DNA of 37,521 bases, from NCBI GenBank assembly GCA_024635605.1, contig JAGXIR010000190.1:1-37521 (forward strand), read 5' to 3'. The stretch comes from Sunxiuqinia sp. Lineage in GTDB: Bacteria; Bacteroidota; Bacteroidia; Bacteroidales; Prolixibacteraceae. Positions 16,701 to 25,194 of the stretch are shown piece by piece. The position numbers and the translations under genes are program-made. The notes beneath the pieces are model-generated. The model worked only from the letters and a program-made list of their open reading frames with translations. It was not told where the DNA came from and did no database searches. Positions within the stretch are counted from its first letter, which is position 1. Every line of letters begins with the position of its first letter.

Positions 16701-18350
16701 TCAATGAACATCCAGCCAATCAATCAGCACCTCTCCCCGATTCACCTGTACTTTAATTTCGTTATCGCCTTCGATGAAGTTGTGTTTACCCAAATTTTGG
16801 AATGTCCATTGGTCTCCTTGCAATTCCAGCTCCAGTTTTTCGCCATTCAGCATCAACTCCAGTTGAGCATTTTCAGCCAGAGCTTGCGCTTTTAAGGTGA
16901 GTTGATAGGCTGCGGCCTGCAAACTCTCGACCCGATATGCGGTCCACTCGCCAGCTTTCAACTGAATGGCCTGCTCCGACGTGCGGCTTCCCTCAAGGTT
17001 GGCAGTTACCACCACAGGAACAGGTTCCTGAGTACGGTAGTTCTCCGATCTGCTGTCGCTGTCATGCACAAAGTACGACTCATCCATCCCGTCGTGCCCA
17101 TAGTTTTCCGCTTCAATGCGCAGGGGAACCCGCCGCAGCATGGCATGGACCACATCGGGATGGTACACACAATTTTCGAGTTTGATATTTTCCTCCAGCT
17201 CGGCAAAAATCCGGACAGCCTCTTCTCTTGAAGGTTTGGCCTCGCCACGCGAATAAGCCCTGACCAAATCCCATCCTTCCGGAGGCAAAATGGAATAAGG
17301 TGTATTTTGCGTGTCCATCTTTTTCCACGGCCAGAATGACCAGCCTATGTTGTTTTTCTCAAAATACTGCGATGTAGCAAAGTAAATGGCATTGCCCTTT
17401 TCTCCGGTTTCGCCTACCCACACCGGTACGTTAAGCTCCTCACGCTGTTCCAGAAAATGCTCGATACTGTTTAAATGGTCAGGCCGATTCCAACAATAGT
17501 AATGGAACTGGTAAAAAGCGTTGTCATCCAGCGGCTCGTCAAATAACGACCAGTTGTTGGACCAGTTGTAGCCTTCGATGGTAAACATGTGTTTCTGATC
17601 CACTTCCCGGATAGCCTGAATCAGACGCTTGTAGAACGGCACTAACTGGTCTTTGTATCTTTCGGCAGCACCGGTATTTTCAGGCAGCGGTTCGTTCAGC
17701 AAATCGTAGGCAGCCACGGTGGGTTCATCCTTGTAACGCCTTGCAATGCGAACCCACAACTCCACCAGCAAATCCTGATTTTTCGGATCGGTAAACAACT
17801 CGGGAATATCGTTTGGGCTGTCGTCAATATTCTGCCCAGTTTGCCCGCCCGGCGCACCATGCATATCGATAATGACATACAACTGATGTTTCTTGCACCA
17901 CGCGATTAGCTGATCGAGCAACAAAAAGCCCTCGTCAATAAACTCGTTGTTCTCGCCTTCGGTGACAAAAAGCCTCGAATTTAGCGCCGGACGTACGGAG
18001 TTGAAGCCCAGTTCAGCAATTCGTTCAATGTCGGCTTCAGTGATGTAGTTGGCTCGAAATGATTGCCAAAAGGCGGCGGCTTCATCTTCTCCGAGCATGT
18101 CAGAAATCAATTTCTCAATCCTTCGCGGTCGATCGCCATCTTTTCCGAAGCGCCACATGTAGCCCTCGGGCAGCATCCAGTTGCCCAAGCCTACACCGCG
18201 CAGATAGACGGCTTCACCATCTTCATTGACGATATCCTGCCCGTCGGTTTTCAGAAATTGCTGCGCCGATGCAGGAACGATAATTAACAAAAATGCTGCG
18301 ACAATCAGAATTTGCTTTCGAAACGGTATTGCTGTTTGATTATTGATCAT
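16701..18350 (-). CDS. Secreted GH5 glycoside hydrolase with C-terminal CBM
   Basis: An exported retaining beta-glycanase of 549 residues. The signal peptide ends at about residue 29 (PASAQ). The GH5 barrel begins with YLRGVGLGNWMLPEG near residue 50. The acid/base is E220 in YDLLNEP and the nucleophile is E314 in VWVGETG; the H-Y pair before it (FHYY) is also conserved. From about residue 415 a second domain (RIEAENYGHDGM, GEWTAYRVE, DWLDVH) looks like a CBM6/CBM35-type carbohydrate-binding module. GH5 covers cellulases, mannanases and exo-glucanases, so the glycan cannot be named from this. It follows the sulfatase gene by 76 bases. Confidence 0.88.
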   Translation of the reverse strand: MINNQTAIPFRKQILIVAAFLLIIVPASAQQFLKTDGQDIVNEDGEAVYLRGVGLGNWMLPEGYMWRFGKDGDRPRRIEKLISDMLGEDEAAAFWQSFRANYITEADIERIAELGFNSVRPALNSRLFVTEGENNEFIDEGFLLLDQLIAWCKKHQLYVIIDMHGAPGGQTGQNIDDSPNDIPELFTDPKNQDLLVELWVRIARRYKDEPTVAAYDLLNEPLPENTGAAERYKDQLVPFYKRLIQAIREVDQKHMFTIEGYNWSNNWSLFDEPLDDNAFYQFHYYCWNRPDHLNSIEHFLEQREELNVPVWVGETGEKGNAIYFATSQYFEKNNIGWSFWPWKKMDTQNTPYSILPPEGWDLVRAYSRGEAKPSREEAVRIFAELEENIKLENCVYHPDVVHAMLRRVPLRIEAENYGHDGMDESYFVHDSDSRSENYRTQEPVPVVVTANLEGSRTSEQAIQLKAGEWTAYRVESLQAAAYQLTLKAQALAENAQLELMLNGEKLELELQGDQWTFQNLGKHNFIEGDNEIKVQVNRGEVLIDWLDVH

Positions 18351-18426
18351 GTTCTTTTGGATTTAGTTGATACTACGAAGTTAATGAAAACTACTTTTGC
18401 TTGAATAAAACTTGGTTTTTCTAACC

Positions 18427-19848
18427 TTATTCGTCAACCCGGCCGGGCTCTCGACGGTTATTTCCCGGAGAATCGGTCAAATCATCGCCTAGATCTTCCC
18501 TAGCTTCATCGGCCAACGCTTCCAATTCAGTCACCACTTCCGGATAGAATTCCATCACATTATAGCGTTCGCCCGGATCGCGACGAAGATCGTACAAGCC
18601 TTTCTCAATCAACACATTTTCCGGGGTTTTCCCGGGTTGGCCATCTTTCCCGATGGTGTTGTTTTCATAGGTTCGGCCGTGATGCTCAAACACCAGTTTC
18701 CAATTTCCACTGCGTACCGCCTCCAGGTTGTTCCGCCGGTAATAATACAGGAAGCTGCTTCGTGGTTGCGTTTCAAAATTTCCTTTGATCAGTTCAGCCA
18801 AATTAACACCGTCAATTTTCTTTTCCGGTATGGGGCTTTCTGCCAGAGTTGCCAGGGTGGGCAAAATGTCAATCCCAGCAGTCAGGGAATTACAAACCGC
18901 TCCTTCGGGTGTTACACCTTTCCATTTCATGACGCATGGCACACGCTGGCCGCCTTCAAAAGTGGTTCCTTTCCCTTCACGCAGCCCACCCGAACTGCCG
19001 GCATGGTTGCCGTAAGTCATCCAGGGACCGTTGTCGGAAATAACAATGACCAATGTATTTTCGGCCAGATTTAATTCTTCCAGCATTTGATTGATTTGCC
19101 CGATGCTCCAGTCAATTTCCATGATCACATCGCCGTAGAGTCCTTGTTCTGACTTGCCTTTAAAAGCCTCGGACACAAAAAGCGGAACATGCGGCATGGG
19201 ATGAGCCAGGTAAACAAAGAATGGATTCTCCTGATTCTTTTGGATGAACTCAAGAGTTCTTTGGGTGAAGTTCTGAGTAAAGTGCGATTGATCTGGATTT
19301 TCCTCGATCACCTCATTCCCCTCAAACAAAGGAAGAGGCGGATAATAGTTCTTGTTGACCGGATGATTCGGCCACATATCGTTGGAATACGGAATGCCAT
19401 AAAACTCGTCAAAACCATGTTGCAAGGGCAAAAACTTTTTATGATGCCCTAAATGCCATTTGCCAAAAACAGCCGTAGCATACCCTTTTTCCTTCAAAAG
19501 TTCGGGAATGGTTTGCTCATCCGGGTTGATCCCCATCTGGGCACGGTGATCCAACGCGCCGGAAAAACCAACCCGGTTGGGATAACAGCCGGTGAGCAAT
19601 CCCGCACGCGAAGCGCTGCAAACGGCTTGTGGCGAATAAAAATGTGAAAAGACAATTCCTTCGCCCGCCATTTTATCGATGTTGGGCGTGGAAAATCCGG
19701 TTGCCCCGTTCAGCGAAACATCGCCATAGCCCATATCATCCATATTAATCAGAACAATATTGGGTAGACGACTCGATTCGGTCTTTTCAGTTGTTGTGCA
19801 CGCTGCCAGTCCGGCAAGCGCGACAAAAGTAGTGAGAATAGGTTTCAT
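18427..19848 (-). CDS. S1-family sulfatase, lipoprotein
   Basis: A cell-envelope sulfatase of 473 residues. A lipobox LAGLAAC puts the lipidated cysteine at C17. The metal-site start NIVLINMDDMGYGD is at 30-43. The formylglycine signature C-S-A-S-R is at 77-81, so C77 should be converted to formylglycine by a maturase not seen in the window. GKWHLG and the later SDNGP metal-site motif are intact. The CxAxR form is the less common variant of CxPxR but is accepted in S1 sulfatases. It removes sulfate esters from a glycan or a small substrate. It starts 4 bases after the stop of the chimeric remnant, so it would be co-transcribed with it. Confidence 0.92.
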   Translation of the reverse strand: MKPILTTFVALAGLAACTTTEKTESSRLPNIVLINMDDMGYGDVSLNGATGFSTPNIDKMAGEGIVFSHFYSPQAVCSASRAGLLTGCYPNRVGFSGALDHRAQMGINPDEQTIPELLKEKGYATAVFGKWHLGHHKKFLPLQHGFDEFYGIPYSNDMWPNHPVNKNYYPPLPLFEGNEVIEENPDQSHFTQNFTQRTLEFIQKNQENPFFVYLAHPMPHVPLFVSEAFKGKSEQGLYGDVIMEIDWSIGQINQMLEELNLAENTLVIVISDNGPWMTYGNHAGSSGGLREGKGTTFEGGQRVPCVMKWKGVTPEGAVCNSLTAGIDILPTLATLAESPIPEKKIDGVNLAELIKGNFETQPRSSFLYYYRRNNLEAVRSGNWKLVFEHHGRTYENNTIGKDGQPGKTPENVLIEKGLYDLRRDPGERYNVMEFYPEVVTELEALADEAREDLGDDLTDSPGNNRREPGRVDE

Positions 19849-19852
19849 CGGT

Positions 19853-20310
19853 TTATTTTTTCATAGTTGGTTCAGGATGTTCATCAAAATCAAATGAGTT
19901 GAAATAATACAGCCCTGCATCTTTATATTGCTTCAAATGTGGTTTTAGGCGACTGAGAAAGTCTGCATAATCTTTTTGAGCATCATTTGACCAAACCGAC
20001 TCAGCCATGGCTGCCAAACGCTGGTCGGGAGCACCGGCCCACAACGATGTTTTGCCCAAACGGGAATGCCCGAAAACAACCATTTTATTTTCTTCTATGT
20101 CAGCATCGTCCACAAAATAATCCATGGCGCGGCGCAGTCCCCAAGAGCAAGCGGCAAGCGAGCCCCACTCATCGGCAGCAGGACGCAGATGGGCATCCAC
20201 ATAAAAGAACGAGGCTTTTTCTATGTTTTTTGGCAAATACATCAGGATATTTAAATGAGTTGTTTTCCCGTCTTTTTCAAAACGATGTTCAAATAGAGAG
20301 TTGCCAAAAA
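19853..20310 (-). pseudogene. Chimeric remnant: CE15 esterase fused to GH20 tail
   Basis: One open frame of 152 codons made of three homology blocks. Block 1 (about 20310-20218) resembles the N-terminal part of CE15 glucuronoyl esterases (DGKTTHLNILMYLPKN) but lacks a signal peptide. Block 2 (about 20205-20030) is the CE15 core: RPAADEWGS, SWGLRRAMDYF and the nucleophile motif GHSRLGKTSLWAGA. About 100 family residues are missing between them. Block 3 (about 20025-19853) is unlike CE15 and matches the end of GH20 hexosaminidases (AAMAESVWSN, DFLSRLKPHL, DAGLYYF). The CE15 catalytic His and the whole GH20 active site are gone. The first ATG is at 20242. It follows the GH5 stop with no gap and sits 4 bases before the sulfatase. 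Confidence 0.75.
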
Positions 20311-21453
20311 TTAATACTTCTGCAATAAATTCAGCAGTTTGCGATCGAGTTTGTGTCCGTGCCAGTCTTCATAATCCACATCTGTACGTCCGGAATCCAT
20401 AATGCCGAAATCGCCACGAAAGTTCCACAATCCATAACCAATTCCATGTGGTGTGAGCACATCCAGCACATCGCCAAACCATGACAAAAATACTTCATGA
20501 GGAGTTTCGCGCCAGCATCCGCATTCACCGCAATGCACGCCCACTCCTTTTTCCACTGCCGCAATCCATGGCTTGTAGAATTCTTCCAGGTCTTCGCGAC
20601 TGAAATGTTTTCCGTCAATTTCACCCGGCCAGACAGGTTCCGGTGCCTCATCGGGATTTTCAAAAACCCACGGGGCACGGTAGTGCGAAATGTAGTGCGG
20701 ATGATAACCGCGACAGCTCTGAGCAATGTCGAGGTCGAAGATTTCGGGAATCACATCGCTTCCCACATTGTTTCCGTCGGCCACCATGCGGTGATTGGGA
20801 TTATGTACACGAATGGTTTCCATGGCATTTTTAGCCACTTTCCGGTACAAAACTCCGGGAACCGGGCCTCGACCGGAAAACTGGTCGTTCATGTCTTCGC
20901 GGGTGCAGGGTTCGTTCACCAAGTCGAAACTAATTTGATCCGGCGTTTTTGAAGCAAACCGTTTGGCCCACATATCCCAGTGTGCGTAAAAAGCTTCCTG
21001 TGCTTTGTCATCCTGCCACAAATTATAAGGTTCGTGAAAACCGGCATTTACGCAAAAACCGGGAGCACGGTGAAGGTTCAGACTCATGTGCAACCCGTAT
21101 TTATTGGCGCGCTCAACCAGCGCTTCAATTTCATCGACTTTTTGCTCATCAAAATTCAACACACCTTCGGGAGTAATGTCTTTGGATGGATCAAATTTAA
21201 CATATCGCGGGTAAGCCATGGGAAGCCGTACAAAGTTAAATCCCCAGTCGGCCATCCATTTCAAATCGTCGTCAGTAGTCACCGGAAGATTATCGCGCAC
21301 CTGAGCATTGAAATAATCGAGCAGGTTGAATCCTTTCCAGCGGGGCAGCGGGTTATTATTCTGATTGAAAAGATTACCGGCTGAAACATTGGCAGCCAGT
21401 CCAACTCCGGCAGTAACCATACCGGAAGTTTTGATAAAAGTTCTTCGCCTCAT
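20311..21453 (-). CDS. TAT-exported GH5 glycoside hydrolase
   Basis: A secreted retaining glycoside hydrolase of 380 residues. The N-terminus MRRRTFIK followed by a mild hydrophobic segment is a twin-arginine signal, ending near NVSAG. The barrel carries NLLDYF and WGFNFVRLPMAYPR, the acid/base E181 in FDLVNEP, and the nucleophile E310 in HCGECGCW. The nucleophile is framed by C308, C311 and C313 instead of the usual W-GEFG context. The C-terminus GLWNFRGDFGIM to LLNLLQKY looks complete. The next gene in transcription order is the CE15-GH20 remnant, whose frame opens right at this stop codon. Confidence 0.88.
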   Translation of the reverse strand: MRRRTFIKTSGMVTAGVGLAANVSAGNLFNQNNNPLPRWKGFNLLDYFNAQVRDNLPVTTDDDLKWMADWGFNFVRLPMAYPRYVKFDPSKDITPEGVLNFDEQKVDEIEALVERANKYGLHMSLNLHRAPGFCVNAGFHEPYNLWQDDKAQEAFYAHWDMWAKRFASKTPDQISFDLVNEPCTREDMNDQFSGRGPVPGVLYRKVAKNAMETIRVHNPNHRMVADGNNVGSDVIPEIFDLDIAQSCRGYHPHYISHYRAPWVFENPDEAPEPVWPGEIDGKHFSREDLEEFYKPWIAAVEKGVGVHCGECGCWRETPHEVFLSWFGDVLDVLTPHGIGYGLWNFRGDFGIMDSGRTDVDYEDWHGHKLDRKLLNLLQKY

Positions 21454-21477
21454 TTTACCAGGTTTATTGGGTTACGT

Positions 21478-21507
21478 TAAAGATACAATTTGGGGTGGAA
21501 CAGGCAA
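21478..21507 (-). promoter_or_regulatory. Likely promoter of the GH5 gene
   Basis: Read on the minus strand, TTG (21507-21505) is followed after exactly 19 bases by TATCTTTA (21485-21478). This fits TTG-N19-TAnnTTTG with one mismatch at the last base. The -7 box lies about 25 bases before the GH5 ATG. Confidence 0.4.
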
Positions 21508-21545
21508 TAAAGAAATTGAATTAAGGTAAAAGATCAATTGATTGA

Positions 21546-21857
21546 TTACTTCAAGGTTGGTTGAAGAAATTCATTGTTCGCCGGAGATACCGCAATCACA
21601 TAATCTCCTTCGTCGAGTCTGAGAATACCTGTTTCCGGGCTTTTATAAGCTTGTAAATCCAATATTTCACCATCCTTCTCGATAACTATTTGCTTTTTTT
21701 CATTGACCGTCTGAATACAATCAAAAGTTTTGAAGCTGATCCCTGGAGTTTCTCTGAAAGTAAAACTACCATCAAGGGAGATAGTATTCGTTTTCGCCCG
21801 GACAAGGATCGAAAAAAGGTCATTACCGAAGCGACATTTGATCCTCGCTAAACGCAT
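21546..21857 (-). pseudogene. Unrecognised 103-residue frame, possible C-terminal remnant
   Basis: A frame of about 103 residues from ATG 21857 (TTG 21860 just before it). It has no signal peptide although nearly all neighbours are exported. The last 70 residues alternate hydrophobic and charged positions like beta-sandwich strands (GSFTFRETPGISF, KKQIVIEKDGEILDL, GILRLDEGDYVIAV), as in the C-terminal accessory domain of many glycoside hydrolases. I do not recognise the family. The frame starts inside a hairpin that looks like a terminator, which argues against a normal intact gene. It could equally be a genuine small protein. Confidence 0.4.
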
Positions 21858-21858
21858 C

Positions 21859-21894
21859 AAAGCCCCGGAAGAACTTGGTTCCCGGGGCTTTTTT
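21859..21894 (+). terminator. Strong hairpin with T-run, orientation unclear
   Basis: AAAGCCCCGG (21859-21868) pairs with CCGGGGCTTT (21882-21891), with an inner GAAC/GTTC helix and loop TTG. The plus strand runs into six T, the minus strand into only three. No plus-strand gene precedes it. On the minus strand it directly follows the stop of a 43-codon frame (21899-21897), so it may be the bidirectional terminator of a lost gene. Confidence 0.7.
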
Positions 21895-21896
21895 AT

Positions 21897-22028
21897 TTAC
21901 TGCATTAACCGCTCATACAGCTGGATTGAACGACAAATCCAAACAGCTTCTTGCTTGGCCAATCCATCTAATGGAAGCGTCTCAAACCTCACTGCATAAA
22001 CTGAAGCTAAAGCTTTAGTAATAAATTG
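21897..22028 (-). pseudogene. 43-codon frame ending at the hairpin, possible gene tail
   Basis: A start-less open frame reads as a plausible alpha-helical C-terminus (FITKALASVYAVRFETLPLD, then EAVWICRSIQLYERLMQ) and stops immediately before the 21859-21894 hairpin. The placement is that of the last codons of a gene ahead of its terminator. I do not recognise the family, and a chance frame is possible. Between it and the GH130 stop (22193) nothing else is readable. Confidence 0.25.
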
Positions 22029-22192
22029 TCAAATTCCCACTGTTTGTTAATGACCTGTAAGCAGGTAGCCAAACGAACTACCAAATGACACATCACTAAA
22101 GCGATTACTTGACTGGTCTAGTAAATATTCATCCAGAATATTACTAACCCGAAACATCTTAATATGCGACAAAAAAAGTTGACTCGTCTTTG

Positions 22193-23329
22193 TCAATCCA
22201 GTTTTGCATCCGACTCGGCCACCGCAATTTTCGAATCGGCAGTACCGTAGTACAATAACCATTTGTTTTTAAAAAAAGCCAAACCTTCCACAAAACAAAC
22301 GTTGTTAACCTGACCGGTGATTTCAAAAGGCTGGTCGGGGGTGATAAACCAGTCATCCATCCGCTGCAAAACCACCGTCGGATCATTTTTATCCATCAAA
22401 ATCTGGCCGGCAGCATAAGTTCCTGGTGCCAGGTTTTTGTCGCCAAACGACGGACTGTTTTTACTGTTGTAAATAAAAAGGATGCCTTCTTCGGTAATTA
22501 TGGCTGGTGGCCCCGGTTCGACGAGTTCACTGTCGAATTCTCCTTCACGTGTTGAAAACACAATTTGAAAGGCCGTGTCGTAATGGCGCATGGTATCCAA
22601 CTGCATCTTTTGCGGATCGGTTTCCAACAAAGGCGACCAATCGATTAAATTATCGGAAGTTGCCATGTAAATGTTTGATTCGCCCCAATACATCCAGTAT
22701 TTGCCATTGACTTTTGTGGCAATCATGCGTCCGTTTTCCTGGCGGCTTACGACCGAACCGGCTTTTGACCACATGTCAACAAATTGGTCTCCTGCCTTTT
22801 GAAACACAGAGCCATGTTTCGTCCATTGCCTTAAATTGGTTGAACTTGCGACAAAAAGCCGGGCTTTGTCGCCATCATAAGCAGTGTAAGTCATGTAATA
22901 CGTGCCGTTTTCATCTTCAACCAGTCGCGGGTCTTCGCATCCACCCTCCCACTCGTATTTCAAGAACTCATCATGATCGGGGTACAAAACAGGTTCCGCT
23001 TTTTTTTCAAAATGGTAACCATCAAGACTGTAAGCCAATCCAATCCGTGAGGTTCCATTATATTTCCCAATCGTATCTTCAGCCCGGTAAAGCAAAAACA
23101 AGGTATCGCCTTTGACCGCGCTGGCCGGGTTGAAAACATCTTTTTCCTCCCATCGGACTTCAGCCTCGCGCACCGGACAGTAAAACCGGATGGTATCGGA
23201 GGGGGTTAAACACGGATTCACTTCCAGGTTCTTCGTAAAAGGTACCAGGAAAGTGTTTGTCTGCGCTGGTTTTTGAGCTTTGCACTGGGCCAGCAAAAAA
23301 AGGACGGCTAATAAAAATAGGATTCTCAT
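22193..23329 (-). CDS. GH130 family beta-mannoside hydrolase/phosphorylase, lipoprotein
   Basis: A five-bladed propeller enzyme of 378 residues acting on beta-mannosides. I start at ATG 23329, which gives a lipobox FLLAQC with lipidated C16; an in-frame ATG at 23371 would only bury the signal. The family motif GCEDPR is at 130-135, followed by TYYMTYTAYD, then VEPGPPAI, FVEGLAFF and LLYYGTADS. GH130 contains phosphorylases and, mainly in Bacteroidota lipoproteins or exported forms, beta-1,2-mannosidases. Envelope location argues for hydrolysis, because a phosphorylase would be cytoplasmic (inference). It is the first enzyme gene after susD, about 360 bases away. Confidence 0.85.
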   Translation of the reverse strand: MRILFLLAVLFLLAQCKAQKPAQTNTFLVPFTKNLEVNPCLTPSDTIRFYCPVREAEVRWEEKDVFNPASAVKGDTLFLLYRAEDTIGKYNGTSRIGLAYSLDGYHFEKKAEPVLYPDHDEFLKYEWEGGCEDPRLVEDENGTYYMTYTAYDGDKARLFVASSTNLRQWTKHGSVFQKAGDQFVDMWSKAGSVVSRQENGRMIATKVNGKYWMYWGESNIYMATSDNLIDWSPLLETDPQKMQLDTMRHYDTAFQIVFSTREGEFDSELVEPGPPAIITEEGILFIYNSKNSPSFGDKNLAPGTYAAGQILMDKNDPTVVLQRMDDWFITPDQPFEITGQVNNVCFVEGLAFFKNKWLLYYGTADSKIAVAESDAKLD

Positions 23330-23471
23330 GTTTTTTAATTTCTGTAATGAATAAAAATAGGAGGCCGGCAAAGTCAGAAAACACTAACAGAAACACGAAA
23401 ACACTAAGCATTGGTTGTCAAACATTTTCGTTCGTTCCTTGTGTCTTCGTTTATAGTGGCTGTTTAAAAAA

Positions 23472-23596
23472 TTTCCCATAGGGAAAATATATGGGTAGAA
23501 AGTTAGTCATCTACCTGCTCATTTTGTCCCGTACGGGACAAGAGAACACTTAGATTATTGTTTTTTCTACCCATATTTTGTTCCTAACGGAACGAT
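23472..23596. repeat. Nested palindrome element upstream of GH130
   Basis: TTTCCC-ATA-GGGAAA at 23472-23486, a perfect 18-base palindrome TTGTCCCGTACGGGACAA at 23524-23541, and GTTCC-taac-GGAAC at about 23580-23593. A 13-base inverted repeat, ATATGGGTAGAAA (23489-23501) and TTTCTACCCATAT (23564-23576), encloses the middle palindrome. The GC-bearing hairpins in AT-rich DNA resemble REP-like intergenic elements seen in Bacteroidota. It fills most of the 360-base susD-GH130 gap, where no gene is visible. Confidence 0.75.
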
Positions 23597-23689
23597 AAAA
23601 TTAAATTTAAACAGTTTTATAGTTTTTTCATTTATTGGACAACCTATATTGCTTAAAAATGATATAAATAAAAGTCGAATGAAGCAGGA

Positions 23690-25168
23690 TTAATACCCTG
23701 CATTTTGCGTGATACTCCCGCCTGATTTATCAATTTCACCCTGCGGAATAGGATACAAGTAATTGTGGTCTTGAAACCCGCGCGAGCCAAGAACATCCTT
23801 TGCTATTCCCCAACGTCTCAAATCATTGTAGCGGTGCGATTCAAAACCTAATTCCACCCGCCTTTCGTGGATCAACCAGTTTTTGATTACGGTGGTATTT
23901 GTTTCACTGACATTTCTGTCGGGCAAGGTGCCTGCAGGAGCTGTGCCCCCGCTTGCCGTAACCGAATTACGTGCCCTTTGCCTGATGGCGTTGATCACCC
24001 CGACAGCTTCGGCGGGTTTATCGGTTTCCAGAAGTGCTTCGGCTTTCCAAAGCAAAACATCGGCCCAACGGATAAAAACCCTGTTGCTTGGCGAATCGTC
24101 GTTCCCTTTGTTTGTTCCGTCCAAGGTGCCCAAAAGTTTGTTTACATTTTTTGCATCAATATCTACTGTGTAAAACAGGCGCGGATCATTGACTTCAAAT
24201 GCCCCGATAAAGTTTGCTTCTGGCGCAACAAAGCCCCACCCAATCAATGCACACAAGCCATTTCCCTTTTGGGGTGTTTGCGAAGACTGGTGGTCATAAG
24301 CAAAAATCACTTCATCTTCAGCAAATTCCTGGGCCACACTAAAATTGTCAAAGTAGTTGGCATTTAGCTGATAAAATCCCAAGGGTTCCAATTCACCGAC
24401 CAAGTTGATCACTTCCTGCCAATTTTCATTGAACAGTGCCACTTTTGCCTGCATGGCAATGACAGCACCTTTGGAAGCACGCCATTTCTCAGCCTCAACC
24501 GAATACTTACTGTTTGGAAGCAGGCCTTTTGCATTGGCCAGATCGCTACTGATTTGGTCCCAGACTTCTGTCTGATCAACCCTGACTGCCACTTCGTAAG
24601 CTTCCTCAAAAGAAGCGAGGGGAGTCAGCAACAAAGGCACATCGCCAAAGACAGTTACCAAATCGAAGTAATAAAAGGCCCGCAAAAAATAGGATTCACC
24701 CAAAAGGCGGTCTTGCAAGGATGCTTCCATGTTCAGCTTGCCCATCATTTCGGCATCGGTCAAATAGCTGATTGCCGTGTTGGCACGAGAGATTCCTTCA
24801 TAATCATAACTCCAGGTCCCGTTAAAGCCGCCATTGGACGCAACAAAACTGAAGTTATTGAATTGGTCCATCCAGGCCTGATCGCCATCGGGATTCCATT
24901 TTTTCTGCATGTCGTCTGATGCGATATCGTGCAAGATGAAATCATTCCGAGTCACAGTGCCATCATCCCATCCCCACTCACCGATGATGTTTAAGGTACT
25001 TGAAAGTAATTGGTATGATGAACTCACGGAATAATTTACGCTGGTTGTTGTTGGCTCCAGGTTTACCTGCTCCGGGGTCAACAATCCAATTGGATCTTCG
25101 GTCAAATAACCTTCGCAACTCACAAGAAATAGCGTTGCAAGGAGAAATATGCTATGTTTCAGTCTCAT
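23690..25168 (-). CDS. susD: SusD/RagB family glycan-binding lipoprotein
   Basis: The surface lipoprotein lid of a SusCD glycan importer, 492 residues. The lipobox FLVSC gives lipidated C18. The SusD N-terminal TPR-like region is seen in RANTAISYLTDAEM and LLGESYFLRAFYYFDLVTVFGDVPLL. The C-terminal family region reads RWADVLLWKAEALLE, INAIRQRARN, NWLIHERRVELGFESHRYNDLRRWG and ends YLYPIPQGEID. It starts 26 bases after the susC stop, so both are in one transcript. The specific glycan cannot be read from sequence. Confidence 0.95.
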   Translation of the reverse strand: MRLKHSIFLLATLFLVSCEGYLTEDPIGLLTPEQVNLEPTTTSVNYSVSSSYQLLSSTLNIIGEWGWDDGTVTRNDFILHDIASDDMQKKWNPDGDQAWMDQFNNFSFVASNGGFNGTWSYDYEGISRANTAISYLTDAEMMGKLNMEASLQDRLLGESYFLRAFYYFDLVTVFGDVPLLLTPLASFEEAYEVAVRVDQTEVWDQISSDLANAKGLLPNSKYSVEAEKWRASKGAVIAMQAKVALFNENWQEVINLVGELEPLGFYQLNANYFDNFSVAQEFAEDEVIFAYDHQSSQTPQKGNGLCALIGWGFVAPEANFIGAFEVNDPRLFYTVDIDAKNVNKLLGTLDGTNKGNDDSPSNRVFIRWADVLLWKAEALLETDKPAEAVGVINAIRQRARNSVTASGGTAPAGTLPDRNVSETNTTVIKNWLIHERRVELGFESHRYNDLRRWGIAKDVLGSRGFQDHNYLYPIPQGEIDKSGGSITQNAGY

Positions 25169-25194
25169 ATCTGTTTGTTTTTTTGATGGTTTGA

